Shown here: piece by piece, positions 1-11,529 of the stretch | Layout of the letters: the number at the start of each line of letters is the position of its first letter | Numbering within the stretch: position 1 is the stretch's first letter | Notes under the pieces: generated by a model | Database searches by the model: none | The model's input: only the letters and a program-made list of their open reading frames with translations | Told to the model about the DNA's origin: nothing | NCBI GenBank assembly: GCA_965644295.1 | Contig: CBFFRP010000072.1 | Span: 1-64,000, forward strand | Source: Paraphysomonas bandaiensis | Taxonomy: Eukaryota > Chrysophyceae | Length of the DNA stretch: 64,000 nt | Direction of reading: 5' to 3' | Program-made: the position numbers and the translations under genes

Positions 1-1166
1 TTTCCAGAGAGATCTGGTGAGGATGTAAGCCTCTCGCTGAACTACCGGTGGCCAGGATTTGACCATGTTGGAGGAGACCATTGAGGGTCAGGCGCGCGGT
101 TGAAGGAGAGAGAGTGAAGTGTGCAGTAGAATTCATCCTGGGTGATGTCTTTTGCAAGAGTAGATTTGAGTGTGGCTGCCATGGCCGGAGTGGTCTTGGT
201 ACAAAGGGCCCGTCCGTAACCCCAGTTGCAGGGGAAGAGGGATTTTCGAGCGGGGGTGGAGTGGTTCCTGGCATGTCGCTGAGCCCGGATCAAGAAGGGA
301 TTTCCACCATGTAGGGTCATCCTGGAGCTGTTGTGCTACAGGGTCAAGTCAGGAGGTTTGGCATGATGTTCACGGAAGTGCGCATTAATGCCTTCATGAA
401 TGTCTTGCGGTGTTGTGAGGATGTGTCCGTCAGTTGTTTTTCACCGTGGTAAGTCGGAGTGGTGTTTTTACCTTGAGACCAATTTTCTGAAGAATTGCTT
501 GAAGTCTTTTCTGCTGTAGCAGTGCCTCCATCTGATTGGTGCGAGCCGTGAGTCTAGTCCGCATTTTCTGTCCTGGCTCTTCCATGAAGAAAGTCCTCTC
601 CAGTCGCAAAGGCAATTCGGAGAAGGTTTTTCTTGAGTGGCTTGCTTTTCGTTCCAACCCGGGATTACTCGTGGGTCCGCGTTGCGATGGCTGCACCAGA
701 AGTTGATGTCTGATATGCCCTTTGATGTGACCCTGAGAACTCCTGAGATAGGAGTCCCATCGGATGAACCACGTACGCAGTGATGATTTCGTGGGTGGGG
801 GTGGTTGCCGGGGGGCCGCGCCATCCATGCCGTTTGTATCCGGCAGAATTGAACATCTTTTGGATAATCCGCAAAACCATGATCATTCCTTCCTGTGTTG
901 CTCTCCATTTCCGGGGAAAAGCCATTCTTGAACTTTGAGCGTTTGCGCTGACAACGTTCGTGTAGTCGTGTGCTATAAGTACATGCAGGATTCTTTCGCT
1001 TCAAGCGAAGCCTGGAGGGAGTTATGTGATGGATGGCCGCTAGTCTGTTGGCTGCCACCTCAGGAGGGAGTATGGCAGACGATCCGTTATCTAAATGTGG
1101 TAGTTGTGCATGAAGTTGGAGGAGGTCTTGCGGTGTATGCCTGTACTTCCTTGGAGTCCTTCGGGT

Positions 1167-2334
1167 TTACATTGAGACGAGGGGGATTCGGAGGTGCGAC
1201 TCAGGTGGTCGAGGGTCAAGATTGACTGGTACAGTGAAACCGACCCAGACCGGTCGAGTGATCGAAGGCTGCTGCGAGTAGTGAGGGGAGTCAAGGCGGC
1301 CAGTGTCCCGTAACAGACATGTTCGGAGGTAACGGCGTGTGTAGAATATGATCGATCCGCGATATTCCTTTGCTCTAATCTGTGGAAGGTATGATATGTT
1401 TTCCTGGGTAGGAGAAGCTCCATAGGTGGGTACAGCCAGTTGGGTTTTGTCGGCAAAGTGGTCGTATGTCTCTGCCTTTCGGATTTGTCTCCATGGAGCC
1501 ATTGAAGTCGCCGGCGACAATGACAGTATGGTCCTTGGCTCTGGCTTTAGTGACCCATTTCGTAAGGATGTTGCATAGGAGCTTGTAGGGGTCAGCAGTA
1601 CAGATACCACGGGACGCTCTCCCTAGCTTGGTCAATTTGCTCCATAATGTGCAAGAGCCTGGCGTGGATGGCTTCGGGGGTAGATAGACGCTTATTAGTA
1701 CTAGGGTGTGCGCCACCGACGTTTTGAACTCTAGTCGGCTCACTAAACCAAGTCCCGTAAAGTCAGCCTTTGTGAAGGCGAGACGGCGCTTCCAGTATTC
1801 GCTGATTATGACTACTGTACCCCCCATTAGTGGGTCTCTTGAAGTCAGTTTTGGCTGCTTGCTGAGGAAGAGGCATATTCTTGATCCCTGGATTGCATCT
1901 TCTATGATACGTGTGAAGAAGTTGGCCTGAGTTTCTGTTAGACGGACATCCTGTAATAGGAGCACGTCCAATTTTTGCCGCTTAAAGTGTCGGATGATAG
2001 CTTGGACTTTGCCTGTGTGAGATGCCGGATTGCCATTTGTGTTCCATGTGGAGAGTCGGAGTCCCATGGCTGCTCCCGAGGGAGCCTTGGGGATGCTGCT
2101 GGAGGTCTCTGTAGGAGTTCCACTCTTGTCTGCAAGGAGTCTGTCCCATACTGCTTTATTGGCACCGCCTATGTCGCTGTCGTACGCAGCCCTGGCTTGG
2201 ATTAATATCTCAAGTGGCCAGCGTTGATCACACCAGTAATGATGCCCGTAGTTGATGAGAAGTTCTTCATCACTTGGCAATGGGACGTATTGTACGGACA
2301 TAGAGGCGTTTATTTTTCGTGACAAACTTGACAT
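1167..2334 (-). pseudogene. AP-type (EEP) endonuclease domain of the retrotransposon, frameshifted
   Basis: The frame 2334-1375 (319 codons) contains the metal-binding and catalytic blocks of the exonuclease-endonuclease-phosphatase family: LRLSTWNTNGNP (about 2050), LLLQDVRL (about 1955), GGTVVIIS, ISVYLPP and IVAGDFNGS (about 1510). The glutamate normally found in the LQE block is aspartate. After GDFNGS the homologous frame jumps: continuation including a TQLAVPTYG segment and the IDHIL-type and TGHW-type C-terminal blocks lies in other frames between about 1475 and 1200. At least one or two indels therefore break the domain. In LINEs this domain nicks the target DNA to prime reverse transcription. 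Confidence 0.75.
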
Positions 2335-2789
2335 TAGCCATGTTTGTGGCTAGGGGGTCATTAATATACCCAGCTTCGCATGTTACACATTGTCGGACTT
2401 GGTCAAAGCCATCTATTGCGAAGGTACCAGTACTGTCTTGAACTATGTAATCAGAACGCCTTGCAGACTGACTCAGCTTTGTTAGTGGATAGCGTTTGCC
2501 TTTGTACTCAGCAATGATGACGTCTGCTGGGAATGTGTTCTTCGCATAAAGGGATAGTCCTTTGGCAGTGTTATCGGCGTACGCAATGTAGAACTTTCTT
2601 GACTAGATCCTTGTCCCAGCTGGTGGTATCAAGTGCTGGAGTTGGTCTGATCGTTCGTGTGGTCGTGGATTGGTGTGAGTTGTGAAGGTTCGTTGGTTGG
2701 TCACTTTCATCGTAATTTACGACCTTTTTGGCTTTCCGGGTTGGCTGGCATCGACTTGTCAACGCAGTTTGGGCGTGTTTCAACTGCAT
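2255..2789 (-). pseudogene. SET-like domain region of the retrotransposon, frameshifted
   Basis: Minus-strand frames here give, in order, a lysine-rich linker ending DKDLVKK (2789-2590), then after a one-base frame change a block with AKGLSLYAKNTFPADVIIAEY, YKGKRYPL, RRSDYIVQDSTGTFAIDGF, AGYINDPL and NVKFV (about 2600-2320), and after another frame change near 2290 SDEELLINYG followed by HHYW. This order matches the SET fold: N-terminal GxG-like strand, SDYV and IDG strands, RFINHS-like Asn, NVKF, and the GEEL-YDYG-xxYW end. The usual NHS is ND here. SET proteins are lysine methyltransferases using S-adenosylmethionine. Whether this one is active cannot be said, because the present copy needs at least two frame changes. 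It sits directly upstream of the endonuclease, so in an intact copy it was probably part of the same polyprotein. Confidence 0.68.
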
Positions 2790-5700
2790 CTTCTTGTGCG
2801 ATGGTAGTGCTCCAGGGTTGAAGCCTGCAGAATCTGTCGATTTGTTCGTGCTAGCTTGGTGCTGCTGGACGAGGTTGTTCTGGTGCTGGTCGTCTTTGAT
2901 GTCCTATTGTTGTTCGTGATTGAGTCCGCGGGAAGTGTAGGTGGAGCGATGGGGTCAGACGTTGAGAGTATACTGGTGGCCAAGGTGTTTTCAAGAGATA
3001 GTAGGGCGTTGTCTAGGGCAGTAGAAAGACCGGCAGGGTCTAAGAGGAAGTAGTGAGCATCTTGTAGTATGACATGGTAGTAGTTATCACGAATAGCGTT
3101 CCTAAGTTCCTCCACCTTCCATGCGATGTTATAAGCTACTTTGTCAGTAGGGATACCTACAATGCTGAGATAATTACCATTTTGCGCCCACGTCGTGCAG
3201 GGGTTGATAGTAGAGGCTAAAAGGTGGACCTCTCGCACTGAGAGCCAGTGAGTTATGTCGTCCTCCGTAGTGTATGTTGTTTTGGCAGGTATTAAAAGTG
3301 CGGCCTGTGCGTGATCCAACTTATGTCGTAGTGGCTGAAGTGTGTGATGGGCCATGCACTCCCGTTGCATTGTGTCGAACGCTTGGGTGCCTAATGTATT
3401 TATAAAAGATGCTAGCGTGTGACGGTCCTTGCGTTGTTTGAGGTCTAATTTCAGACAGGAGCGAGTGTGTCGCCTGCTTGAAGCAAGAATGTGCAGATGA
3501 TAGAGTGTGCTGTATGCGCAGTATCCATCACTTGGGATATGTTGTTGTGTGCGAAGGGCTGAGGGTCTGAGGGTGAGGCGATAGACTCTGCTCATGTCGC
3601 ACATATGGAGCCTGAGTTGTCGACGGTCCGTGGGGTTCATCTGCCGTAGTTGACGTCGAGCTCTCGGTGACAAGGAGACTGCAATTACTTCCCTCTGTTC
3701 CTGTTGCTCTCTTTGCTCATGTAGCATAGATGGTACAGTTGACGGTTCAGAAGTCCAGATGATGTTGGTGCTCTGTCTGGAGGTCTGGTGTTGTAGAAAA
3801 CAGGATAGCCGCTCCTGAGTTCGTGTTAGAGCGTGCATGATGGAGGTGGGGATATTTGTTGCATTTAGTATGTGAAACCCATGCTGGCTGCGTATGATGT
3901 CATGGGTTACCACAGTGTTGGTAGAAGCGTGCACTGTTAGTGCCTGTCTGGAGAATGGTGATAGCTGTGCCCAACCAGGCGCCAGGTGCGGTTGAACAGC
4001 GTCCCATAGTCTGTATGGTATGGAGAGAAGATCGAGTAGCAGTTGGAAATCCTCCGTGTCTAGATGTAGTCCTGTGTGTGGATTCGAGGATTCATATTGC
4101 ATAAGTGTCTTACGGAGAGTGACAGTGGCTGTTGAGGGAATACCCTTTGTCAGGCAAAGGGTCCGCACATGCCTAGATACAACATGAGTGGAGTCTGCCC
4201 AGGGTTTGTTGCCATTCGCGAGATGCTGGGCAACTAGTAGGGCGCTGTGCGTGGTGTCCAATTTGTGCTCTGGTAGCGTGAATGATATCATGAGATCATA
4301 GTTGTCCGTCCTGGAAGCCTTGGCTATGAATCCTTCCCATATGTCTAAACAGGCAGGGGATAGCATGTGTGCGTATATTTCTTTTAAAAGGTTTCCCTGT
4401 GGGGAGGCAGCAATGGTTTGGGTTTCATCATATCTAACCCAGTTGTTCAGCAGATCGGAGTGAAAGGGCGTGTGACCCCGGCCCTCTGTGTAGTGTAGGG
4501 GGTATGTGGCAATATCCTTGGGCAGTACATCCGGCCTGAGGTCAGGAGTGGTAGTGGAGAGTGAGGATGGGCCGTCTGGGGCTAATGCTGGAGTTCCCAT
4601 GGTGTTCAGTTGAGTAAGGTTGGTGGTAGGTGGCTTCCGTTTGACTGGGAAATAGTCAAATAACGTTGCATACGGTGTGGTGGCATCCTTAGTGGGTAAG
4701 GGTAATGTGTGGGTGGATTTGCTGGGTCCGTCACCGCTGTTATCGGAGGAGAATTCCTTCCCCTGAAGGGCGTGGGAGGGATGGTTGATGGACCTGGCAC
4801 GGTGGACTCCTTGCATTCCCTTGGAATGACATTGCAACACATTTTGGAGACGCATGATGACGAGGTCAGGAATTCTCTCGAGTAGCGCGTGTAGTTCCAA
4901 CTCCACCGGGTATTTGGTGTCCAGGAAGAAGTGATCGTTGGAGCAAAACACATCATAAGATGGAAGGAATTGAGTTTGTGGAAGGAAGGAGGAATAGTGG
5001 GTGGACCAGTACGCCCAGTAAGGGAGAGGCGATAGTTTGTCTGGGGGTTTTCTAGGAGGAGGTAGAGTGTACTGTGTGTGTGTATGACACTGCAGTGGTG
5101 TTATGAGTGTGTTGGACAGTGAGAGAGAGCTGGTGATGTGTCCAACAGTACAGGTAGACAGGTACATGGACATGGTGATGTGTCCAACAGTACAGGTAGA
5201 CAGGTACATGGACATGGTGATGTGTCCAACAGTACAGGTAGACAGGTACATGGACATGGTGATGTGTCCAACAGCAGTAGAGGTATACACGGAATGGTAT
5301 ACATCCTGTAGGACACAGTAGTACAGTAGTCGAGTATACCGTATGCGGAATACAGTGTCTATCCAATGAGATGGATGGGCTGTGGGGGTGATAGGTGAAC
5401 AGGGTGAGGGGGTAGCCTGCTGGGTGGATGGACCACAGACAAACCATGTTGGGTTGGGTTGAGTGGGCGGCAGAAGGCAGCCCTGTTGCACAGTTGAGAG
5501 GGATCGAGAGTATTCAGTGATTGCATAGGGGGTCCATGGGGGTCGTTTTCGTGAGCCTGCTCGCACGAGCCATGTTCTGAGAGGTTGTAGCCGTAGAAAG
5601 CGATGGGTGAGACGAAGTTGTCTGCTGAGGGGATAGCACGTAGGTGCGGTCAGCGCTGCATTGGTGCAGGCACGTGGTTTAACTGAAGTAGTTGAGTAGG

Positions 5701-5860
5701 GTGAAGGTTGCAAGGCCAGGCAGGGGGGCTTGGAGCGTGTACAACATGGTGTGACAGGTAATTTGTCGGAAGCGTGGTGGTCAACAAAATGCAGCAGTAA
5801 GGGAGTGTAAAAGGCCCTGGGCACACTGATGTGACTCAGCCACAGTCTCAATAGAGACAT
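2780..5860 (-). CDS. Retrotransposon ORF with OTU-like cysteine protease
   Basis: An open frame of 1026 codons. The last third holds an OTU-family signature: SDGYCAYSTL with Asp778 and Cys781, and a distal YYHVIL...AHYFLL with His936, matching the usual D-G-x-C and C-terminal His. OTU enzymes cleave ubiquitin chains or act as polyprotein proteases; which applies here is unknown. Near residue 400 a TLFDYF motif followed by VKRK resembles a PCNA-interacting (PIP) box lacking the usual Gln. The N-terminal third is rich in Pro, Thr and Ser and contains three 14-residue repeats, so it may be spacer rather than true coding sequence. Methionine at 5860 is the first in frame; the true start may be internal, for example near the TMGTPALAPDG segment at about 4600. 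The frame ends just where a second frame encoding a SET-like domain takes over. Confidence 0.72.
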   Translation of the reverse strand: MSLLRLWLSHISVPRAFYTPLLLHFVDHHASDKLPVTPCCTRSKPPCLALQPSPYSTTSVKPRACTNAALTAPTCYPLSRQLRLTHRFLRLQPLRTWLVRAGSRKRPPWTPYAITEYSRSLSTVQQGCLLPPTQPNPTWFVCGPSTQQATPSPCSPITPTAHPSHWIDTVFRIRYTRLLYYCVLQDVYHSVYTSTAVGHITMSMYLSTCTVGHITMSMYLSTCTVGHITMSMYLSTCTVGHITSSLSLSNTLITPLQCHTHTQYTLPPPRKPPDKLSPLPYWAYWSTHYSSFLPQTQFLPSYDVFCSNDHFFLDTKYPVELELHALLERIPDLVIMRLQNVLQCHSKGMQGVHRARSINHPSHALQGKEFSSDNSGDGPSKSTHTLPLPTKDATTPYATLFDYFPVKRKPPTTNLTQLNTMGTPALAPDGPSSLSTTTPDLRPDVLPKDIATYPLHYTEGRGHTPFHSDLLNNWVRYDETQTIAASPQGNLLKEIYAHMLSPACLDIWEGFIAKASRTDNYDLMISFTLPEHKLDTTHSALLVAQHLANGNKPWADSTHVVSRHVRTLCLTKGIPSTATVTLRKTLMQYESSNPHTGLHLDTEDFQLLLDLLSIPYRLWDAVQPHLAPGWAQLSPFSRQALTVHASTNTVVTHDIIRSQHGFHILNATNIPTSIMHALTRTQERLSCFLQHQTSRQSTNIIWTSEPSTVPSMLHEQREQQEQREVIAVSLSPRARRQLRQMNPTDRRQLRLHMCDMSRVYRLTLRPSALRTQQHIPSDGYCAYSTLYHLHILASSRRHTRSCLKLDLKQRKDRHTLASFINTLGTQAFDTMQRECMAHHTLQPLRHKLDHAQAALLIPAKTTYTTEDDITHWLSVREVHLLASTINPCTTWAQNGNYLSIVGIPTDKVAYNIAWKVEELRNAIRDNYYHVILQDAHYFLLDPAGLSTALDNALLSLENTLATSILSTSDPIAPPTLPADSITNNNRTSKTTSTRTTSSSSTKLARTNRQILQASTLEHYHRTRRCS
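5132..5275. repeat. 42-bp tandem repeat, about 3.4 copies, in frame with ORF1
   Basis: A 42-base unit containing GATGTGTCCAACAGTACAGG starts at 5135, 5177 and 5219 with a partial fourth. The period is a multiple of three, so it encodes a 14-residue peptide repeat on the minus strand without breaking the frame. Copies are nearly identical, implying recent expansion. Confidence 0.92.
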
Positions 5861-6227
5861 TGGGCTTGGAGCTGGTTAATAGAGTGAAACTGTATGTTGG
5901 ACTGTATTTGCCATCGTAGGGCAGAGAAAATATGGACTTCTCGTAATCTATGTCACACAAGTATGGTGTAGATTAATTCTGACGTGCTTGTCGACACACA
6001 ATAAATACACAATAATTCTAATAAAGAAGATGGGTGTATTGTTTATTTTAGTACCACTATCACTACGTTAGATGATGTCTCGGAATAGGGAATATGTATC
6101 AACATATCAACTTCACGTCATAGGTGCCAGTTGCAGGCCGACTTGTTGGAATACTTTCAAATGAAGGAGTAAGACAATATATATGATGCGATGATATATA
6201 TACTGACGCATTTCAGAACAGAGGAGC
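5861..6227. other. AT-rich spacer right of the retrotransposon
   Basis: No ORF or RNA gene is recognisable. It may include the 5' UTR of the minus-strand retrotransposon. Confidence 0.4.
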
Positions 6228-6521
6228 TAGTTGCTCCATTCTGAGCGCGTACTTAGGTAGATTTGGGTGGGGGCCAGGTGTGTACCTAACTAATACTTGA
6301 CTAAGCCTCATATGTTATTTGCTAGCTACCTACTGAACCCAACTAGCTACATCATTATCACACGGTATTCAGCACTAAATACGCAATGAGAGCCCGGGTG
6401 GGGAACCGCTGAACTAAAAGCAATTTGTATATAGTACATAGGTAGAGGTGCGCGGTCGCAGCAATCAGCAGCACCCACTAGAGGGCCACGCAGTGATTAG
6501 TTACTCTGTCAGTATGGGGCA
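6228..6521 (+). mobile_element. MITE family A copy (TGCCCCAT-type ends)
   Basis: Shares the block CCATTCTGAGCGCGTAC near the left end and GTCAGTATGGGGCA at the right end with copies at 10996, 46978 and 50084. The left end is degenerate (TTGCTCCAT). No coding capacity. Confidence 0.75.
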
Positions 6522-7388
6522 ATATATATATGTAATTAGTATATTATATATTGTAGTATGAAACTGAAGTATAAGTTGGTGACTATTCAGGATACGACTG
6601 CTGAGTGTGTGGTTCGTACATTATAGAAGTAAATGATTGGTGTTGAGCACACCGGATACGGATATTGTAGTGATGAAACTGACATATATATTGACAGCGG
6701 TTCCCCACCCGGGTTCTCATTGCATATTCAGTGTTGAATACTGTGTGATAATGATATAGCTAGTTGGGTTCAGTAGTATATGGTATATATGATATGTTAT
6801 ATGTGATAACATATGGGGCTCATTCAAGTATTAGTTAGGTACACACCCGGCCCCCACCCGGATCTACCTAAGTACGCGCTCAGAATGAAGCAAAATCTAC
6901 ATTTTTTGAATAACACAGAGTTGAAAAGTTACGTCATTATTGCTGCTAAGGAAAATTTAGGAAGTGTAGCGGAATGGAAGATGCTGATAGGAAGATAGGA
7001 AAGCAAAACATAACACATACAACATAGTATCGATATTGATGTCTTGTGCGCTTGTGTGTGTACTGCAGAGGAATAGGGCTAGAGAAATATCAATGTATTG
7101 CGATGTTCAATATATTGACATTACACAATTTTGTATATAAATTTGCCCAAGAAAGTTCTATGAATAGTATTAACAGAGTTCTAACTAGTAGTGCTATGAT
7201 AATCAAGAGGGTCTGTTGTGTTACAAGTTATGACAGGGACAGAATATAAACTGTGGCTGACAGTATATTTACAATATAAAGAAATGGAATTAAATTAATG
7301 GGTAAATAACTCCTCTGTACATATGCCGAGATGTACAGTATACTTATATACCTTTGGTTTAAACATTATATCTGACATTAATAAGAAT
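6522..7388 (-). mobile_element. Spacer with an inverted, partial MITE family A copy (about 6694-6892)
   Basis: From about 6694 (GGTTCCCCACCCGGGTTCTC) to 6892 (GCGCTCAGAATGAAGCA) the sequence is the reverse complement of the family A consensus and lacks the block with the GTCAGTATGGGGCA end. With the copy at 6228-6521 it forms a head-to-head inverted pair about 170 bases apart. The rest of the interval up to the stop of the next gene shows no supported gene. Confidence 0.65.
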
Positions 7389-7794
7389 TTATGAATCTTC
7401 ATCCGCTGTGCTACTACCATTATTAATCTCTTCCTCTGCTTGAGCAATCGGTGTATCATCAAAATCGCCTAGTGCAAACTCCACTTTAACAACTGGATTT
7501 TCTTCTGAGTTCTCAGTTTCCTCTTCATCAGACTCCTGTATGACATGTCACTCAATGAACGGACAACATGACACTTTCATTACATACTTCATTGTTTACT
7601 TCGGTTGTATTCAGTATACCACTATCAATAACCACACATTCTGGTCCAGCTTTTTTGACGTTTTCTTCAAGCTCACGATTAGCTTGTTCAATCACAGGTA
7701 AGAACTGCTTGACGCGATCCAATACTGCATATACATGTCTTAAATATATACAAGAAGATAATGATATGAACAAACCAGATGATCCAGTATCCAT
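7389..7794 (-). CDS. NOPCHAP1/C12orf45-like protein, three exons
   Basis: Three exons: 7776-7794, 7588-7724 and 7389-7535, with introns of 51 and 52 bases. Joining restores a 100-residue acidic protein beginning MDTGSSVLDRVKQFLP. The block SSVLDRVKQFLPVIEQANREL matches the remembered SVLDKLQNFLPQMAQAN block of human NOPCHAP1 (C12orf45), which helps assemble box C/D snoRNPs by bridging NOP58 to R2TP. The C-terminal half is Asp/Glu-rich with a VKVEFALG strand, like the acidic tail of that family. Both introns have clean GT and AG ends. The start lies 642 bases from the divergent seryl-tRNA synthetase. The family call is from remembered motif similarity and needs a profile search. Confidence 0.6.
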
Positions 7795-8436
7795 AGGTGT
7801 AATATAGGGTTAATATATAGAGTGAGGTTTGTGTTGATGTTAATGGAATGATGCATTGATTCTATTGGAGGCTGCTGTATGCAGCATACGCCTCATATGA
7901 ACCACTAAACTGAATACCGAATACTGATTTTGAGTACAGTTTTCCCCAAAAAAAAGTCCACCGGCTTTTTTATATATATAAAGACCGTGGGTTTGTGTGT
8001 TTTCAGGTACTTAAAATAGGGATATTACACTCTCTATGGGTCAAAAACTGGTATATATACTATATGTATAGTGTACTGCTGTACTGTGTTGTTCTACAGG
8101 TACATGTACAGGTACACTTGACTCTATGCACTCCACACTGGTGTTGTTCTACAGGTACATGTCTAGATGTACAGGTACACTTGTCTCTATGCACTCCACA
8201 CTGGTGTTGTTCTACAGGTACATGTCTAGATGTACAGGTACACTTGTCTCTATGCACTCCACACTGGTGTTTGTTCTACAGGTACATACATGTACAGGTA
8301 CACTTGTCTCTATGCACTGCATGTATGCCGCTATATGCTATGAGATGCAGCCATTACTATTTCACTCCAATGCCATACATTAACACACCCTCATATCATA
8401 ATCCCCGCTACCACCCTACCAATCATCCAATATATC
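7795..8436. promoter_or_regulatory. Divergent intergenic region between NOPCHAP1-like and SerRS genes
   Basis: The start codons of two divergent genes are 642 bases apart, so both promoters must lie here. TATA-like runs occur near 7972 and 8052. The region also holds the 63-bp tandem repeat. Confidence 0.5.
8087..8322. repeat. 63-bp tandem repeat, about 3.5 copies
   Basis: The unit starting GTGTTGTTCTACAGGTACAT recurs at 8141, 8204 and 8267 (period 63), with a truncated copy on the left and a diverged one on the right. It lies about 120 bases before the SerRS start. It shares the word ACAGGTACATG with the 42-bp repeat at 5.1 kb. Confidence 0.9.
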
Positions 8437-9969
<1,533 letters not shown>

Positions 9970-10995
9970 GTTGTAATACAAATACATTTTTTGCATTAGT
10001 TAGTTTATATCATCGCTTAGCTATATTAGTAAATATATTAATATAAATTTATAGAATTTACACAACGGAATTCCGCCGTGGATGCTGCTAGATTTTATGC
10101 CGCTGTACAGTGTTCTTGTTGATGTCGTCATTACGTAAATATATCTTTCCATGAATAATTCCCTGACGGCGTCATAACAAACGTTCACCAATCCCTAGTC
10201 GGCAAAAATTGTGGTCAAGACGTTAAGACTACGATAGTATTTAGTTTCCCTTACTTTCGTTTGGTCGTCTCGGCGTTGTGGGTGTGTCTGTCGTAGCCGT
10301 TTCGTCGGGGATGGCAGAATGATAATTAATTTAAGTAGTGAATGTCTGATTATTAAGTATTAGCAATATAGGCGTGTAAGAGTCAGAACTAGTGTAGCAA
10401 AACAATTTAACTAACTAGTGCTTAACTCTAATATCCTACTATTTAGCGCTGCGAAAGCTGCTTGTGCGTCACCTCAAGCACCAAAGTGCAACCACTTTTG
10501 CTCTCTGTTCTTAAGGTGTAGCCCTAATGCTTGACTTCAGTAGGCTGTTCAATACCCCGGATACCCATTCCCGGATGCCCATATAGTCGTCAAGACCCAA
10601 AAAGACGTCTATACAAGCACGTGGCTATGAGTGGACAGACAATTATCTGCTGACTATTATATATACGGCTCACGTTAGTTTTCGGAGAAATATCTCCGAT
10701 ACTTATTCCCAGAACACCACGAAAGGCTCGAGTCCGACTTTGTGGAGGGAATTAATATGAATGAGCATTCACTATTATTGCTCAGTTTATGTCATTGAAA
10801 CAAGCGGAAAGTAGCTTTTAGCTTATAGTAGGAATTGAATTCATGCTGTATAACTAAAGTTTTTGTTTATACGAAATAAGTTCGTAGTTAGGAATAATGA
10901 TAGACAATTACGCCGTTTATTCCATTTATTAGAACAATGAGTGATGGTGATATATGTTCTTGTCGTATTCGATAAAGTATTTTAATTGGTACTAG
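9970..10995 (-). repeat. Spacer with repeat family B copy (about 10345-10765)
   Basis: From about 10345 to 10765 the sequence is the reverse complement of family B copies at 17.3, 29.0 and 29.6 kb; shared blocks are the CACAAGCAGCTTT block, GGCATCCGGGAATGGG and the GTGGTGTTCTGGG block. The flanks 9970-10344 and 10766-10995 show no gene. Confidence 0.6.
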
Positions 10996-11251
10996 TGCCC
11001 CATACTGACAGCGTAACTAATCACTGCGCGCGGCCCTCCCGCTACCTATGTACTATATACACACATTGCGTAGTTCAGTGGTTCCCGAGTTATCACTGCA
11101 TATTCAGTTCTGAATACTGTGTGTGATAATGATGTAGCTAGTTGGGTTCAGAAGTAGGTAACTAGCAAATAACATATGGGGCTTAATCAATTATTAGGTG
11201 CCCACCCGGCCCCCACCCGGATCTGCCTAAGTACGCGCTCAGAATGGAGCA
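10996..11251 (-). mobile_element. MITE family A copy, inverted
   Basis: Starts TGCCCCATACTGACAGCGTA and ends GCGCTCAGAATGGAGCA, the reverse complement of the family A element at 46978. The inner block that usually reads GAACCCGGGTGGGGAACC is shortened. Confidence 0.78.
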
Positions 11252-11529
11252 CCCTTCTCCGTATTCCTAAATTCATGTAACTTATTATTTGTTGATGATA
11301 GCGACGAGACTTTCTGGGGTAATAACAGAAATATTACTGGTCCGAATAATGGTATATAGACAAACACACAGAGAGAGAGGAGGGGGGGGTCTTTGACCCA
11401 CCGTGGCCGTAAATACTGTTAATATACACTTTCTATGCCCCTATGGTGTTGTAGTGTATGTACTTACAATAATACATAATTTCTTTGTTCCTGAAAGTGT
11501 ATGACATCGAGCTTCCGGTATATTGATTG
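11252..11529. other. Non-coding spacer
   Basis: Contains a short GA/G-rich run near 11370-11390. No gene seen. Confidence 0.4.

Larger units (their letters stand above)
1..5860 (-). mobile_element. Non-LTR (LINE-like) retrotransposon, 3' part beyond window
   Basis: Reading right to left, this stretch carries in order a long ORF with an OTU-type protease (5860-2780), a SET-like domain in broken frames (about 2790-2255), an AP-type endonuclease (about 2080-1200) and a linker. At about 180-80 on the minus strand a short piece (DEFYCTLHSL then NRAPDPQ) resembles the segment found just before LINE reverse transcriptases (NKAPGPDGIP-like). The reverse transcriptase would lie left of base 1. No LTRs are seen, and AP endonuclease plus no LTRs indicates target-primed retrotransposition. 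Several frameshifts after the first ORF suggest a decayed copy. The right boundary is uncertain and may extend past 5860 into a 5' UTR. Clade not assigned; Dualen/RandI-type elements are a possible relative because I recall OTU proteases there. Confidence 0.8.

Noticed and set aside
5132-8322. CRISPR-like appearance of the tandem repeats
   Set aside because: Units are directly adjacent without unique spacers, and the window is eukaryotic.
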